A stretch of DNA of 64,000 nt. Origin: Pseudomonas chlororaphis (GTDB lineage: Bacteria > Pseudomonadota > Gammaproteobacteria > Pseudomonadales > Pseudomonadaceae). The notes under the pieces are model-generated. The model was not told the origin of the DNA and did not search any database. It saw nothing but the letters and a program-made list of their open reading frames with translations. Numbering within the stretch: the stretch's first letter is position 1; every line of letters begins with the position of its first letter. The stretch lies in assembly GCF_000783395.1 (NCBI RefSeq), contig NZ_JSFK01000033.1:1-64000 (forward strand), read 5' to 3'. This document shows positions 16,582-25,530 of this stretch, one piece after another. The translations under genes and the position numbers were made by a program.

Positions 16582-17598
16582 ATGGCCCGTGGCGGCATTA
16601 CCAAAGCACTGGTGCAGATCGCGCGCACAGCGATCCTCGCCCGTGGCGAACACCCGAGCATCGATGCAGTACGCATTGAAATGGGCAACACCGGCTAGAA
16701 AACCACGATCCATCGCTATTTGAAAGAGCTGGATGACGGCGCCCAACCCGTTGAAGCTTCCGCAGAGCCTATCGATGACGAGTTGACCGCACTCGTCTCT
16801 CGCCTCGCCCAACGCCTCAAAGAACAGGCGCAAGAGCCCATCGAGCAGGCCCGCGAGCAGTTCGAGGAACAGCGCGAAGCGCTGGAGTCAGAGCTGAAAC
16901 AGACTCGTCAGACACTGGAAAAGCTCGAACATGAGCACGACATTCAAGGCGCCGCACTGGAGCGCGAGTCCGAAGCGCTTGGCAACACACGGTCGATGCT
17001 GCAAACCGAACAAACCCGCAATGCCGGTCTGAATCAGGCACTGGCCGACTTTGAGTTGCGCTTGCAGGACAAGGACGAGCAGATCCGCTCACTGGAAGAA
17101 AAACACCTCCACGCCCGTGACGCACTGGAGCACTACCGCAACGCCAGCAAAGAGCAGCGCGAGCAGGAACAGAGCCGTCACGAAGCGCAAGTGCAGCAGA
17201 TTCAGGCCGAACTGCGTCAGGCGCAGCAAAGTGCGCTGGTCCGCCAGGACGAGATCACGCAACTGCACCGCGACAACGAACGCCTGCTCACAGAGAACCG
17301 TGGCACCCAGCGCGAACTGAGTTTGCTGCAGGATCAGCTCAAGCAGAGCAATCAGCGTCAGGATCAACTGCTCGAACAAGCGACCCGCGTCGACAGTGAG
17401 CGCACCCTCCTCCAGGAACGCTTGCGCGTAGCCACCCTGGAAAGCCAGACACTCAAACAGAGCGTCGAGGAGCAGACGCTGCTCAACCAGTCACTGGAAA
17501 AGGACTTGAACAAGGCCCAGGCAAGCCTGGAAGAAAGCCAGCGTCTGGCGGCTACCGTTGCGGCAGCGCCAGACTCAGCCAAACCGAAAGACGCTTAA
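16582..17598 (+). pseudogene. KfrA-like DNA-binding coiled-coil protein, in-frame amber codon 39
   Basis: From the ATG at 16582 (TAGGAG upstream) the frame reads MARGGITKALVQIARTAI.., the KfrA N-terminal DNA-binding domain, but codon 39 is TAG at 16696-16698. After it the same frame continues with KTTIHRYLKELDDG (the rest of the HTH) and an uninterrupted ~290-residue Gln/Glu-rich coiled coil to 17598. The intact protein would be 338 residues. By context the lost residue is probably Ser (TCG to TAG, one base). It could be a recent null, be expressed by amber suppression, or restart at the TTG at 16720 as a coil lacking most of the HTH. It overlaps the gor stop codon. Confidence 0.8.
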
Positions 17599-18953
17599 GC
17601 GCCGACCGGCGTACGCATGGTGACGAACTCTTCGGCGGCCGTCGGGTGTACCCCGATCGTGTCGTCGAAGTCGCGCTTGGTCGCGCCAGCCTTCAACGCA
17701 ATCGCCAAACCCTGAACGATCTCACCAGCGTCCGGGCCGACCATGTGACAGCCGAGGACTTTGTCGGTCTTGCCGTCGACCACCAGCTTCATCAGGGTTT
17801 TCTCCTGACACTCGGTCAGGGTCAGCTTCATCGGTCGGAAACGGCTTTCGAAGATCACCACGTCATGACCCGCCTCGCGCGCTTCCTCTTCGGTCAAACC
17901 GACCGTGCCAATGTTTGGCAAGCTGAATACCGCGGTCGGGATCATCTTGTAATCCACAGGACGGTATTGCTCTGGCTTGAACAGACGTCGCGCCACCGCC
18001 ATGCCTTCTGCCAGGGCCACAGGCGTCAGTTGCACACGACCGATGACATCGCCCAGCGCCAGAATTGACGGCTCGCTGGTCTGGTACTGCTCGTCGACTT
18101 TGATAAAGCCTTTGTCGGTAAGCTGCACATCGGTGTTTTCCAGGCCCAGATTGTCGAGCATCGGGCGGCGGCCGGTGGCGTAGAAAATGCAGTCCGCCTC
18201 CAGTTCACGACCATCCTTGAGGGTAGCTTTCAAGCTGCCGTCAGCCTGCTTGTCGATACGCGCGATGTCGGCGTTGAATTGCAGATCCAGACCACGCTTG
18301 GTCAGCTCTTCCTGCAAATGCTTGCGCACCGAACCATCGAAACCGCGCAGAAACAGATCGCCGCGATACAGCAGCGTGGTGTTCGCACCGAGCCCATGGA
18401 AAATCCCGGCGAACTCGACGGCGATATAACCGCCGCCCACCACCAGTACACGCTTAGGCAGCTCTTTCAGGAAGAACGCCTCATTGGAACCAATGGCGTG
18501 TTCGCGCCCCGGAATCTCCGGAATCTGCGGCCAGCCACCGGTGGCAATCAGAATGTTTTTCGCGGTGTAGCGCTCACCATTCACTTCAACCTCATGCGGA
18601 CCAACGATCTTCGCGTGCGCCTCATGAAGGGTCACGCCGCTGTTAACCAGCAGATTGCGATAGATGCCGTTGAGGCGATTGATCTCGCGATCCTTGTTGG
18701 CGATCAGCGTCGCCCAATCGAAATTCGCTTCGCCCAGGCTCCAGCCAAAACCGGACGCCTGCTCAAAGTCTTCGGCGAAATGCGCGCCGTACACCAGCAG
18801 TTTTTTCGGCACGCAGCCAACGTTGACACAGGTCCCGCCCAGATAACGGCTCTCGGCCACCGCCACTTTCGCGCCGAACCCGGCCGCAAAACGCGCAGCA
18901 CGCACACCGCCGGAACCGGCACCAATCACATAAAGGTCAAAATCGTAGGCCAT
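17595..18953 (-). CDS. gor: Glutathione-disulfide reductase
   Basis: A 452-residue FAD/NADPH class I disulfide oxidoreductase that keeps glutathione reduced. The N-terminal FAD motif is IGAGSGGVRAARFAA, the redox pair is GGTCVNVGCVPKK, the NADPH motif is VVGGGYIAVEFAGIFHGLG and the C-terminal catalytic His/Glu is in GVHPTAAEEFVTM. Length is right for Gor. It converges on and overlaps the KfrA-like gene by 4 bp. Confidence 0.96.
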   Translation of the reverse strand: MAYDFDLYVIGAGSGGVRAARFAAGFGAKVAVAESRYLGGTCVNVGCVPKKLLVYGAHFAEDFEQASGFGWSLGEANFDWATLIANKDREINRLNGIYRNLLVNSGVTLHEAHAKIVGPHEVEVNGERYTAKNILIATGGWPQIPEIPGREHAIGSNEAFFLKELPKRVLVVGGGYIAVEFAGIFHGLGANTTLLYRGDLFLRGFDGSVRKHLQEELTKRGLDLQFNADIARIDKQADGSLKATLKDGRELEADCIFYATGRRPMLDNLGLENTDVQLTDKGFIKVDEQYQTSEPSILALGDVIGRVQLTPVALAEGMAVARRLFKPEQYRPVDYKMIPTAVFSLPNIGTVGLTEEEAREAGHDVVIFESRFRPMKLTLTECQEKTLMKLVVDGKTDKVLGCHMVGPDAGEIVQGLAIALKAGATKRDFDDTIGVHPTAAEEFVTMRTPVGA

Positions 18954-19059
18954 TTCTATCTCCTCGGCAGGGGATCAGCATACCTGCAGATGCTCATTGA
19001 GCAAGCCTCTGCCGTTATGTCGATGACCAATGCCAAGGGTTCGAGCAGCAAGCTTTTGC

Positions 19060-20595
19060 TCAGTGACATTCTGCGGACTGAGCCTTTGGTAACCGCAGCG
19101 TACGCCAGGCGATCAAAACTGCTATCAATGCCAAACCGAAAGCGACCCACGATACCAATGCAATTCCGCCTTCAAATGCACTTCCCGCCTGCTGCATTAA
19201 CTGTTGCGCTTGATCCCCCGCCAACCCCGTCGCCACATGATGAGCGCCAGCCAGCGTTTCACTTGCCAGCATCGTCTGGGCATCGCTCAAAAACGCTGGA
19301 AGCTGCAAGTCTGCGCGATAGTGAGCCGTAACCAGGCCACCAAGCAGGGTCGTCCCCAAAACGACGCCTACCTCATAGGCTGTTTCACTGATAGCGGAAG
19401 CTGCACCGGCCTTAGCTGGGGGCGCCGCCGACAAAATCACGTCATTGGAAACCGTAGCGATCGCGCCTACTCCGATATTCAGCAACGCGAACGCCGCAAC
19501 CAATACCGCAAGACTACTGCCCACGCTGGCCACGAGTAAAAACGCCACAGCGGCGAAGGCCACCAGAATCGGTATCAGCACATGCACAGGCATACGCTGA
19601 GCGACCGGGACGACCGCCATTCCCACCACAATCGCCATGATTTGGCCCGGCACCAACGCTAGGCTCGCACTCAAAGGCGACATCTGCAGGACAATCTGCA
19701 AAAACTGAGTGGTGAAGAAAACAAAACCAACGAGGAACGCAAGACTCATCAAATTGATCAGAACAGACCCGCTAAAAGTCCCGTTGCGGAACAGAGTCAT
19801 ATCCATCAGCGGCACAGGAAGACGTAACTGGCGCCGGACAAACATCCAGCCTGCCAATACGCCGACCAGAAAGGCCCCCAGTACGACCCCGTCAACACCT
19901 TCACTGGCGGCATGCTTGATGCCGTAAACGATGCCACCCAAGGCGGCCATCGACTGAAGAATGCTGATCGGATCCAACGGCCCAGATGCTTCACGCTCCG
20001 ACTCAGGAAGCAATAGCGGACCCAACACCAACAGCGGAATCAGAACGGGTACCGCCAACAGAAAAATCGCGCCCCAATCAAAGAACTGCAGCAACACTCC
20101 GCCCACCAAAGGCCCCAGAGCCGAACCGACGGTCAATGTCGTGGCCCAGATCGCGACAGCCAGCCTGCGCTCCTCTCGATCCTCAAACACCGAACGTATC
20201 AATGCCAATGTGGAAGGCATCAGCATCGCCCCGAAAATCCCCATGCAGGCACGCCCGATAATCAACTGCAAGGCCGTCTCGGAATAGGCGGTCAGCACCG
20301 ATACCACAGCAAATCCGAGCGAGCCGATAAGCAGCAACTTGCGGTGCCCGACCCGATCTCCCAGACTTCCCATGGACACCAGCAGTCCGGCGAGCACCAA
20401 CGAGTAGGCGTCGATCATCCACAGTTGTTGACTGGCACTTGGGCGCAAAGCTTCGGCGATTTTGGGTAATGCGAAACCCAGTACGGTGTTATCAACGGTT
20501 ACCAGTAGCACTGGCAACATCAACACGCCGAGGCCGAACCAGCGCGTAGATTTTACTCTGGGATGTGTAACCTGATGAGTAAGCGGCACCGGCAA
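19060..20595 (-). CDS. DHA2-type (SmvA-like) MFS drug exporter
   Basis: A 511-residue inner-membrane protein with about 14 transmembrane helices. It has the DHA2 motif C-like start (LPVLLVTVDNTVLGFALPKI), motif A at GSLGDRVGHRKLLL and the motif C region TTLTVGSALGPLVGG. SmvA/LfrA-type pumps expel quaternary ammonium compounds and dyes. The predicted first codon is TTG, with AAGG just upstream; a GTG two codons later is also well spaced. No regulator is adjacent. The substrate is inferred from the family only. Confidence 0.88.
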   Translation of the reverse strand: MPVPLTHQVTHPRVKSTRWFGLGVLMLPVLLVTVDNTVLGFALPKIAEALRPSASQQLWMIDAYSLVLAGLLVSMGSLGDRVGHRKLLLIGSLGFAVVSVLTAYSETALQLIIGRACMGIFGAMLMPSTLALIRSVFEDREERRLAVAIWATTLTVGSALGPLVGGVLLQFFDWGAIFLLAVPVLIPLLVLGPLLLPESEREASGPLDPISILQSMAALGGIVYGIKHAASEGVDGVVLGAFLVGVLAGWMFVRRQLRLPVPLMDMTLFRNGTFSGSVLINLMSLAFLVGFVFFTTQFLQIVLQMSPLSASLALVPGQIMAIVVGMAVVPVAQRMPVHVLIPILVAFAAVAFLLVASVGSSLAVLVAAFALLNIGVGAIATVSNDVILSAAPPAKAGAASAISETAYEVGVVLGTTLLGGLVTAHYRADLQLPAFLSDAQTMLASETLAGAHHVATGLAGDQAQQLMQQAGSAFEGGIALVSWVAFGLALIAVLIAWRTLRLPKAQSAECH

Positions 20596-20794
20596 ATTCC
20601 TTATGCTGCAATCTTGATTCCGCTGACGTGTTCAGACAGCCGCGAAAGTTTTACCTGCGCACATCCGTGGCGAGGATTGACGAGTTCAACAGCGATCAAA
20701 CGCGCTGACAATTACTCATTTGTTTCATATTACAACTGGGAAATTTCCTTCGACTTTCGACCCTTTTCGCTTGGAATCGAACTTTTTTCAGCGC

Positions 20795-20830
20795 AAAAAA
20801 AACGCCCCGAACCAGTCGGGGCGTTTTTTT
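20795..20830. terminator. Intrinsic terminator downstream of galU
   Basis: A8-ACGCCCCGA..TCGGGGCGT-T7 hairpin, strong in both directions, 3' of the minus-strand galU gene. The remainder of the 20596-20883 gap shows no gene. Confidence 0.9.
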
Positions 20831-20883
20831 GACCTTTACACGAATGACGCAGTGCAAAGTCACTACTGACCAATCAAGCGCTC

Positions 20884-21723
20884 TTAGTAAGCCTTGCCAG
20901 TCTTGTAGAAGTTCTCGAAGCAGAAGTTGGTCGCTTCGATGTAGCCTTCAGCACCACCGCAATCGAAACGCTTGCCTTTGAACTTGTAGGCCATCACGCA
21001 GCCGTTCTGGGCTTGTTTCATCAGGGCGTCGGTGATCTGGATTTCGCCGCCCTTGCCTGGTTCGGTCTGTTCGATCAGGTCGAAGATGTCCGGGGTCAGG
21101 ATGTAACGACCGATGATCGCCAGGTTCGACGGCGCATCTTCCGGCTTTGGCTTCTCGACCATGCTGTGAACGCGGTAGATGTCGTCGCGGATCATCTCGC
21201 CGGCGATCACGCCGTACTTGCTGGTTTCCTGCGGATCGACTTCCTGGATGGCGATGATCGAGCAGCGGAACTGCTTGTACAGCTTGACCATCTGGGTCAG
21301 TACGCCGTCGCCTTCGAGGTTGACGCACAGGTCGTCCGCCAGGACCACGGCGAACGGTTCGTCACCGATCAGCGGGCGACCGGTGAGGATCGCGTGGCCC
21401 AGACCTTTCATTTCGGTCTGACGGGTGTAGGAGAACGAGCACTCGTCGAGCAGTTTGCGGATACCGACCAGGTATTTCTCTTTGTCGGTGCCTTTGATCT
21501 GGTTTTCCAGCTCGTAGCTGATGTCGAAGTGGTCTTCCAGAGCACGCTTGCCACGACCGGTGACGATGGAGATTTCCGTCAGGCCAGCGTCCAGAGCTTC
21601 TTCAACGCCGTACTGGATCAGTGGCTTGTTTACCACCGGCAGCATTTCTTTAGGCATGGCTTTAGTCGCTGGCAGGAAGCGAGTACCGTAACCGGCTGCT
21701 GGGAACAAGCATTTCTTGATCAT
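20884..21723 (-). CDS. galU: UTP-glucose-1-phosphate uridylyltransferase
   Basis: A 279-residue nucleotidyltransferase making UDP-glucose for LPS core, exopolysaccharide and trehalose/glucan synthesis. The N-terminal signature FPAAGYGTRFLPATKAMPKEML is complete, with the acceptor-site ADD (VVLADDLCVN) and VEKPKPEDAPSNLAIIGRY. Length matches Pseudomonas GalU. It is monocistronic. Confidence 0.97.
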   Translation of the reverse strand: MIKKCLFPAAGYGTRFLPATKAMPKEMLPVVNKPLIQYGVEEALDAGLTEISIVTGRGKRALEDHFDISYELENQIKGTDKEKYLVGIRKLLDECSFSYTRQTEMKGLGHAILTGRPLIGDEPFAVVLADDLCVNLEGDGVLTQMVKLYKQFRCSIIAIQEVDPQETSKYGVIAGEMIRDDIYRVHSMVEKPKPEDAPSNLAIIGRYILTPDIFDLIEQTEPGKGGEIQITDALMKQAQNGCVMAYKFKGKRFDCGGAEGYIEATNFCFENFYKTGKAY

Positions 21724-21981
21724 ATAAGTCCTTGAAAGGGCTGTGTGTACGAGTTTCGGCGCAGTCTAATCAGGCGGCGTGCACCTTACAATGCCCCGCA
21801 CTGGCTAACCGATGCCAACATAGAGAAATATTCTCGCCGATAGTTCCATCGGCATCCTGGCGCAGCCAGATCAGCGTAGCTCAAAGCTGTCGACAATCCG
21901 GATTACCATACGCTCATCGCCCCCCAATGCCAGCATTTGGCGGTATCATGGCGCCTTTGAACCAGCGAACGAGACAGATAG

Positions 21982-22167
21982 ATGGCCGCGGTAAAAATCA
22001 TCAATGGGTATGTGATCGACAAGAAAGACGGCAAGTGGACGCTGACCACCACCAATGGCGAGCACATTGCCGGGCCTTTCGACAGCGAGCAAATGGCGAC
22101 CGATGTTGCTTCCGTATTCACGGACACTCCGGCATCTGCCAAGCGCCGTGGCAAAGATCAGGACTGA
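21982..22167 (+). CDS. Small conserved protein, unknown function
   Basis: A 61-residue basic/acidic cytoplasmic protein (begins MAAVKIINGYVIDKKDGKWTL, ends KRRGKDQD). A beta-hairpin-like first half is followed by a helix (SEQMATDVASVF). No signal peptide. An intrinsic terminator follows 19 nt after the stop, which supports a real transcription unit. I do not recognise a function. Confidence 0.7.
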   Translation: MAAVKIINGYVIDKKDGKWTLTTTNGEHIAGPFDSEQMATDVASVFTDTPASAKRRGKDQD

Positions 22168-22185
22168 TCTGCTGCGATATGCCCC

Positions 22186-22212
22186 AGCCCTGCCCTTGAG
22201 CAGGGCTTTTTT
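22186..22212 (+). terminator. Intrinsic terminator
   Basis: AGCCCTGC / GCAGGGCT stem followed by a T-run, after the 61-residue protein gene. Confidence 0.85.
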
Positions 22213-22297
22213 GTGCCTGCATACAAACAAGTGGCCAAACGCTATAACCTTTTCACACTGGCGCTGTCAGAGCGTCTAGTCCCCCTCGCTGAAGACC

Positions 22298-22591
22298 ATG
22301 AACATGACCCTGAAAAAATTCCTGCCACTGATTGCGGTATTGGCACTGGCCGGCTGTGCCACCTCTCAACCCACGTACCTGAACAACGGCGAACAGGGGC
22401 TGTCGATCGATTGCTCCGGCGAAGCCAATTCCTGGGCGACCTGCTATGAAAAAGCCGATGCGTCCTGCGCGGGCACCGGTTATCGCATCGTTGGCACTGA
22501 CGGCACGCCCCAGCCCAAAGAGAGCGAGAAAACCCTGGGCGTGGATGTCGGCAATTACAAAAACCGCAGCGTTGTCGTGGTCTGCAAATAG
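22298..22591 (+). CDS. Small lipoprotein
   Basis: A 97-residue predicted lipoprotein. The signal peptide ends in lipobox LAGC (FLPLIAVLALAGCATSQ) with Ala at +2, so outer-membrane localisation is likely. The mature part has four further Cys (DCSG, TCYE, SCAG, VVCK) that could form two disulfides. The fold is like small envelope-stress or YpfJ-type lipoproteins, but no function can be assigned. An ATG two codons downstream is an alternative start. Confidence 0.78.
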   Translation: MNMTLKKFLPLIAVLALAGCATSQPTYLNNGEQGLSIDCSGEANSWATCYEKADASCAGTGYRIVGTDGTPQPKESEKTLGVDVGNYKNRSVVVVCK

Positions 22592-22594
22592 GCC

Positions 22595-22825
22595 TTACAT
22601 ATGAATTTCGGCGAATTTTATCCCGAGTCCGCGCACGACTTCGATCAGATCGTCGAGGCGGTTGAAGGATTCGACTTCGTCGTTATCGTCGACCAGGAAG
22701 TAACTGCGTCCGGCGCTCTTCTTGAAAAACACGATCCATTCCCCCGGATTCGCCGGATTCTGGATGACATGGGTGGCAGAGATCAGGCCCTCTACGTGGC
22801 GCTCCCGTACTTGCTCTCGCTTCAT
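22595..22825 (-). CDS. Small conserved protein, unknown function
   Basis: A 76-residue product starting MKREQVRERHVEG with GGAG 9 nt upstream; a 16-codon upstream extension in the same frame lacks a Shine-Dalgarno. The middle reads EWIVFFKKSAGRSYFLVDDNDEV, followed by an amphipathic helix. It is convergent with the lipoprotein gene, separated by 3 bp. No known function. Confidence 0.7.
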   Translation of the reverse strand: MKREQVRERHVEGLISATHVIQNPANPGEWIVFFKKSAGRSYFLVDDNDEVESFNRLDDLIEVVRGLGIKFAEIHM

Positions 22826-22896
22826 CGCGACTCCAGAAATGAAAATGCCGTCACAGCATGACTGCGACGGCATCGGTGCTGATGACTGTCAGTCTA

Positions 22897-23253
22897 TCAG
22901 CCGGAAATACACGCATTGGCGGCCTTTTGCACGTCACGCGGGCGAACCGGCACATTCGACATGCGCTCATGCAATTTGATGCTGCTGCCGCCGGAGCGAT
23001 CTTCGATATCAAACACCGCTGCGGCGCCGGTGGAAAGTTTACCCGGCACGATGACCCGAACCCCGTCCTTGTGCGGCTGCACTTGCAGCGCGCCACGACT
23101 GTCTGCCAGCTTATCGGCCAGACACTGGGCATATTCATGGGGTTTCTTGCCGGAGATCACGCTCATGGTCGGCAGCGTTTCATTGATTTCGGAAACACTC
23201 GCACAACCACCCACAGCCAGAACCAACGGCAGACACACCACACCCCACTTCAT
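22897..23253 (-). CDS. Small lipoprotein
   Basis: A 118-residue predicted lipoprotein with lipobox VGGC (VCLPLVLAVGGCASVSE, Ala at +2). The mature region has a conserved-looking CLADKLADS helix and a final Cys near the C-terminus (NACISG). It is a typical Pseudomonas hypothetical lipoprotein of unknown role. Confidence 0.78.
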   Translation of the reverse strand: MKWGVVCLPLVLAVGGCASVSEINETLPTMSVISGKKPHEYAQCLADKLADSRGALQVQPHKDGVRVIVPGKLSTGAAAVFDIEDRSGGSSIKLHERMSNVPVRPRDVQKAANACISG

Positions 23254-23463
23254 ACAAAACCTCCGTTAAAGACCGTCCGACAGCACAAATGCCGTTTTTC
23301 TCCGGGGCCTTCTGCATTTAACCCGCATCCAATTGCGAATATCTGTTCAAAATTGTCAAACCAACGCCCGACGGCCAGATAATAACCCGTGCGGGCTGAT
23401 AAACTGCGCGCAATTACAAGCTATCGTTTTGATTTTGTAGAAAAAGCCCTTCTGGAGGCGCCC

Positions 23464-23766
23464 ATGAAATTCATTCACCAGCGCGAACACCTCAACGAAG
23501 ACGACATCGTCGTCATCCAATGCTCGCAAATGTGCAACATCCGTCTGATGAACGACGCCAACTTCCGCAGCTTCAAGAATGGCGGCCGTCACACGTATCA
23601 CGGCGGCGCCTTCGACACCTTCCCGGCCCGTATCACCGCGCCGAGCACCGGTTTCTGGAACATCACCATCGACACCGTCAACCGCCGTGCGATCAGCGTG
23701 ACGCGCAAGCCGACACTGACTCACTCGATCAAGATCATCCGTCGTTCCAGCACCAAACTCAGCTGA
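23464..23766 (+). CDS. DUF1883-like small protein
   Basis: A 100-residue protein beginning MKFIHQREHLNEDDIVVIQCSQ. The beta-rich domain with NIRLMNDANFRSFKNGG..THYHGGAFDTFPARI-type sequence and a final strand WNITIDTV fits the DUF1883 family, which is found alone or fused to TIR domains. The start was chosen by GGAGG about 7 nt upstream rather than the ATG 75 bp earlier. It is followed after 28 bp by a 57-residue gene, probably cotranscribed. Molecular function unknown. Confidence 0.75.
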   Translation: MKFIHQREHLNEDDIVVIQCSQMCNIRLMNDANFRSFKNGGRHTYHGGAFDTFPARITAPSTGFWNITIDTVNRRAISVTRKPTLTHSIKIIRRSSTKLS

Positions 23767-23794
23767 GACACGCCGCTCAACCAGAAAGGAATGC

Positions 23795-23968
23795 ATGACC
23801 GTGGCCCAAACGACCAAATACGTCATCAAATACAAACTCAATGGCGAGCGCCGCTTCGAGTTCGCGCAGCTGGAAAACGGCACTGAAGAAGAAGCCAAGA
23901 CTGCGCTTGACGCGATTCACGGCGAAGATGATGTGATTACTGAAATCAGCGTCAGCAAAGCGCTGTAA
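23795..23968 (+). CDS. 57-residue conserved small protein
   Basis: ATG at 23795 with AAAGGA about 5 nt upstream, stop at 23966-23968. The sequence begins MTVAQTTKYVIKYKLNGERR and alternates basic strands with an acidic helix (GTEEEAKTALDAIHGEDD), ending ISVSKAL. Codon use looks like that of neighbours. It is likely in one unit with the DUF1883-like gene. Function unknown. Confidence 0.65.
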   Translation: MTVAQTTKYVIKYKLNGERRFEFAQLENGTEEEAKTALDAIHGEDDVITEISVSKAL

Positions 23969-24061
23969 GCACCGACAGGAATTCGACCGCAAGCGGCGGA
24001 GTGTTCTGCCGCGAGGCCCTGCCTAGACTGACTTTCTTCGACCATGAGTCAAGGAGTCAGC

Positions 24062-24772
24062 ATGTCGATGTCACCCTCCCGGCTGGATTCGCTCGACTGG
24101 GCAAGCCTTGCGCTGCAACTGGATCAGGATGGCTACGCGATCATCCGTTCGCTGCTGCAGGCCGAAACCTGTGATCAATTGAGTGGGCTGTATCCGCAGA
24201 CCGAACCGTTTCGCTCGCAGGTCATCATGGCCCGCCACGGTTTCGGTCGCGGCGAGTACAAATACTTTCGTTATCCTCTGCCGACACCGGTCGAACGCCT
24301 GCGCAGCGCGCTGTATCCGCGCCTGGTGTCTTTGGCCAATCGCTGGTACGAACGCATGAACCTGCCCGAGCGCTTTCCAGCGAGCCACGCCGAATTTCTT
24401 CAGCGTTGCCATGCCGCCGGTCAGCTACGCCCTACTCCGCTCTTGTTGCAATACGGCGCCCAGGACTACAACTGCCTGCATCAGGACCTGTACGGCGAAT
24501 CGGTTTTTCCGCTGCAAGTGGCGACTCTTCTGTCAGAACCCGGACGCGACTTCAGTGGCGGAGAGTTCGTGCTTACCGAGCAGCGCCCGCGCATGCAGTC
24601 TCGTCCGCACGTGCTGGATCTGAAGAAAGGTGACGCGGTGCTCTTTGCCGTCAACCAGCGCCCGGTCAACGGCCTGCGCGGTGACTATCGGGTGACGATG
24701 CGTCACGGCGTCAGTCGCCTGCACAGTGGAAAAAGGCATACCCTAGGCATCATCTTTCACGACGCCACCTGA
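24062..24772 (+). CDS. 2-oxoglutarate/Fe(II)-dependent oxygenase near alkB
   Basis: A 236-residue predicted 2OG-Fe(II) dioxygenase. The HxD iron motif is in YNCLHQDLYG. The distal His and the 2OG-binding Arg lie in RVTMRHGVSRLHSGKRHTLGIIFHD. The N-terminal half (LDQDGYAIIRSLL) is typical of the prolyl-hydroxylase-like/PhyH-type start. AAGGAG precedes the ATG at 24062; the ATG at 24044 would place that Shine-Dalgarno inside the gene. It stops 5 bp before alkB, so it is probably cotranscribed with alkB and perhaps ada. A role in alkylation damage is inferred from context only. Confidence 0.85.
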   Translation: MSMSPSRLDSLDWASLALQLDQDGYAIIRSLLQAETCDQLSGLYPQTEPFRSQVIMARHGFGRGEYKYFRYPLPTPVERLRSALYPRLVSLANRWYERMNLPERFPASHAEFLQRCHAAGQLRPTPLLLQYGAQDYNCLHQDLYGESVFPLQVATLLSEPGRDFSGGEFVLTEQRPRMQSRPHVLDLKKGDAVLFAVNQRPVNGLRGDYRVTMRHGVSRLHSGKRHTLGIIFHDAT

Positions 24773-24777
24773 CCACC

Positions 24778-25443
24778 ATGCACCCGAACACTTTCGATCT
24801 GTTCGCCGATCATGAACCCGAACAACGCCCCCGCACCGAGCAGATTGGCGAGCAATCGTGGGTGCTGCACGGTTTCGCACTGCCGTTGATCGAGCAGATC
24901 CTGCCGGCACTGGATGCAATTCTTGCCGCGGCGCCCTTGCGCCACATGGTTACGCCGGGCGGCTTCAGCATGTCAGTAGGCACCAGCAGTTGCGGGCCAT
25001 TGGGCTGGATCACTGATCGCCATGGTTACCGGTATTCAGGCGTCGATCCGCTCAGTGATTTGCCATGGCCAGCGATGCCGGAAGTACTCTCGGAGCTGGC
25101 GCACTCGGCAGCGGCACAGGCCGGATTTGCTGACTTCAACGCCGATTCCTGCCTGATCAACCGCTATGTCCCCGGCGCCAAGATGTCATTGCATCAGGAC
25201 AAAGACGAAAAGGCCTACAGCGCACCGATCGTTTCGTTGTCACTCGGGTTGCCGGCGATGTTCCTCTTCGGTGGTTTCAATCGTAGCGACAAGAGCCAGC
25301 GCATTGCCTTGCTGCATGGCGACATGGTGGTCTGGGGCGGCGTTGATCGCTTGCGTTATCACGGTGTGTTGCCGATCAAGCAGGGTCGGCATCCACGTCT
25401 GGGTGAACAGCGGATCAATCTGACCTTTCGCGTCGCCGGATAA
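24778..25443 (+). CDS. alkB: AlkB-type alkylated DNA/RNA dioxygenase
   Basis: A 221-residue 2OG/Fe(II) enzyme that oxidatively removes methyl groups from 1-methyladenine and 3-methylcytosine. The iron ligands are in MSLHQDKDE and in LRYHGV (distal His), and the 2OG-binding Arg is in RINLTFRVAG. The nucleotide-recognition lid has GWITDRHGYRYSG. Length and order match E. coli AlkB. It lies between the second 2OG oxygenase and ada. Confidence 0.95.
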   Translation: MHPNTFDLFADHEPEQRPRTEQIGEQSWVLHGFALPLIEQILPALDAILAAAPLRHMVTPGGFSMSVGTSSCGPLGWITDRHGYRYSGVDPLSDLPWPAMPEVLSELAHSAAAQAGFADFNADSCLINRYVPGAKMSLHQDKDEKAYSAPIVSLSLGLPAMFLFGGFNRSDKSQRIALLHGDMVVWGGVDRLRYHGVLPIKQGRHPRLGEQRINLTFRVAG

Positions 25444-25530
25444 CCTGCAAAAGTTTGACCGCAAGGCCCGGAGTGTTGCGCCTTGTGACCCTGGTTAACC
25501 TGAATCAAACAGGTCAACGGACAAACCATC

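Noticed and set aside
16405..16833. N-terminal extension of the recombinase to 455 residues
   Set aside because: It would cross the candidate operators and the start of the divergent KfrA-like gene; the family core begins near MSDLDRYL.
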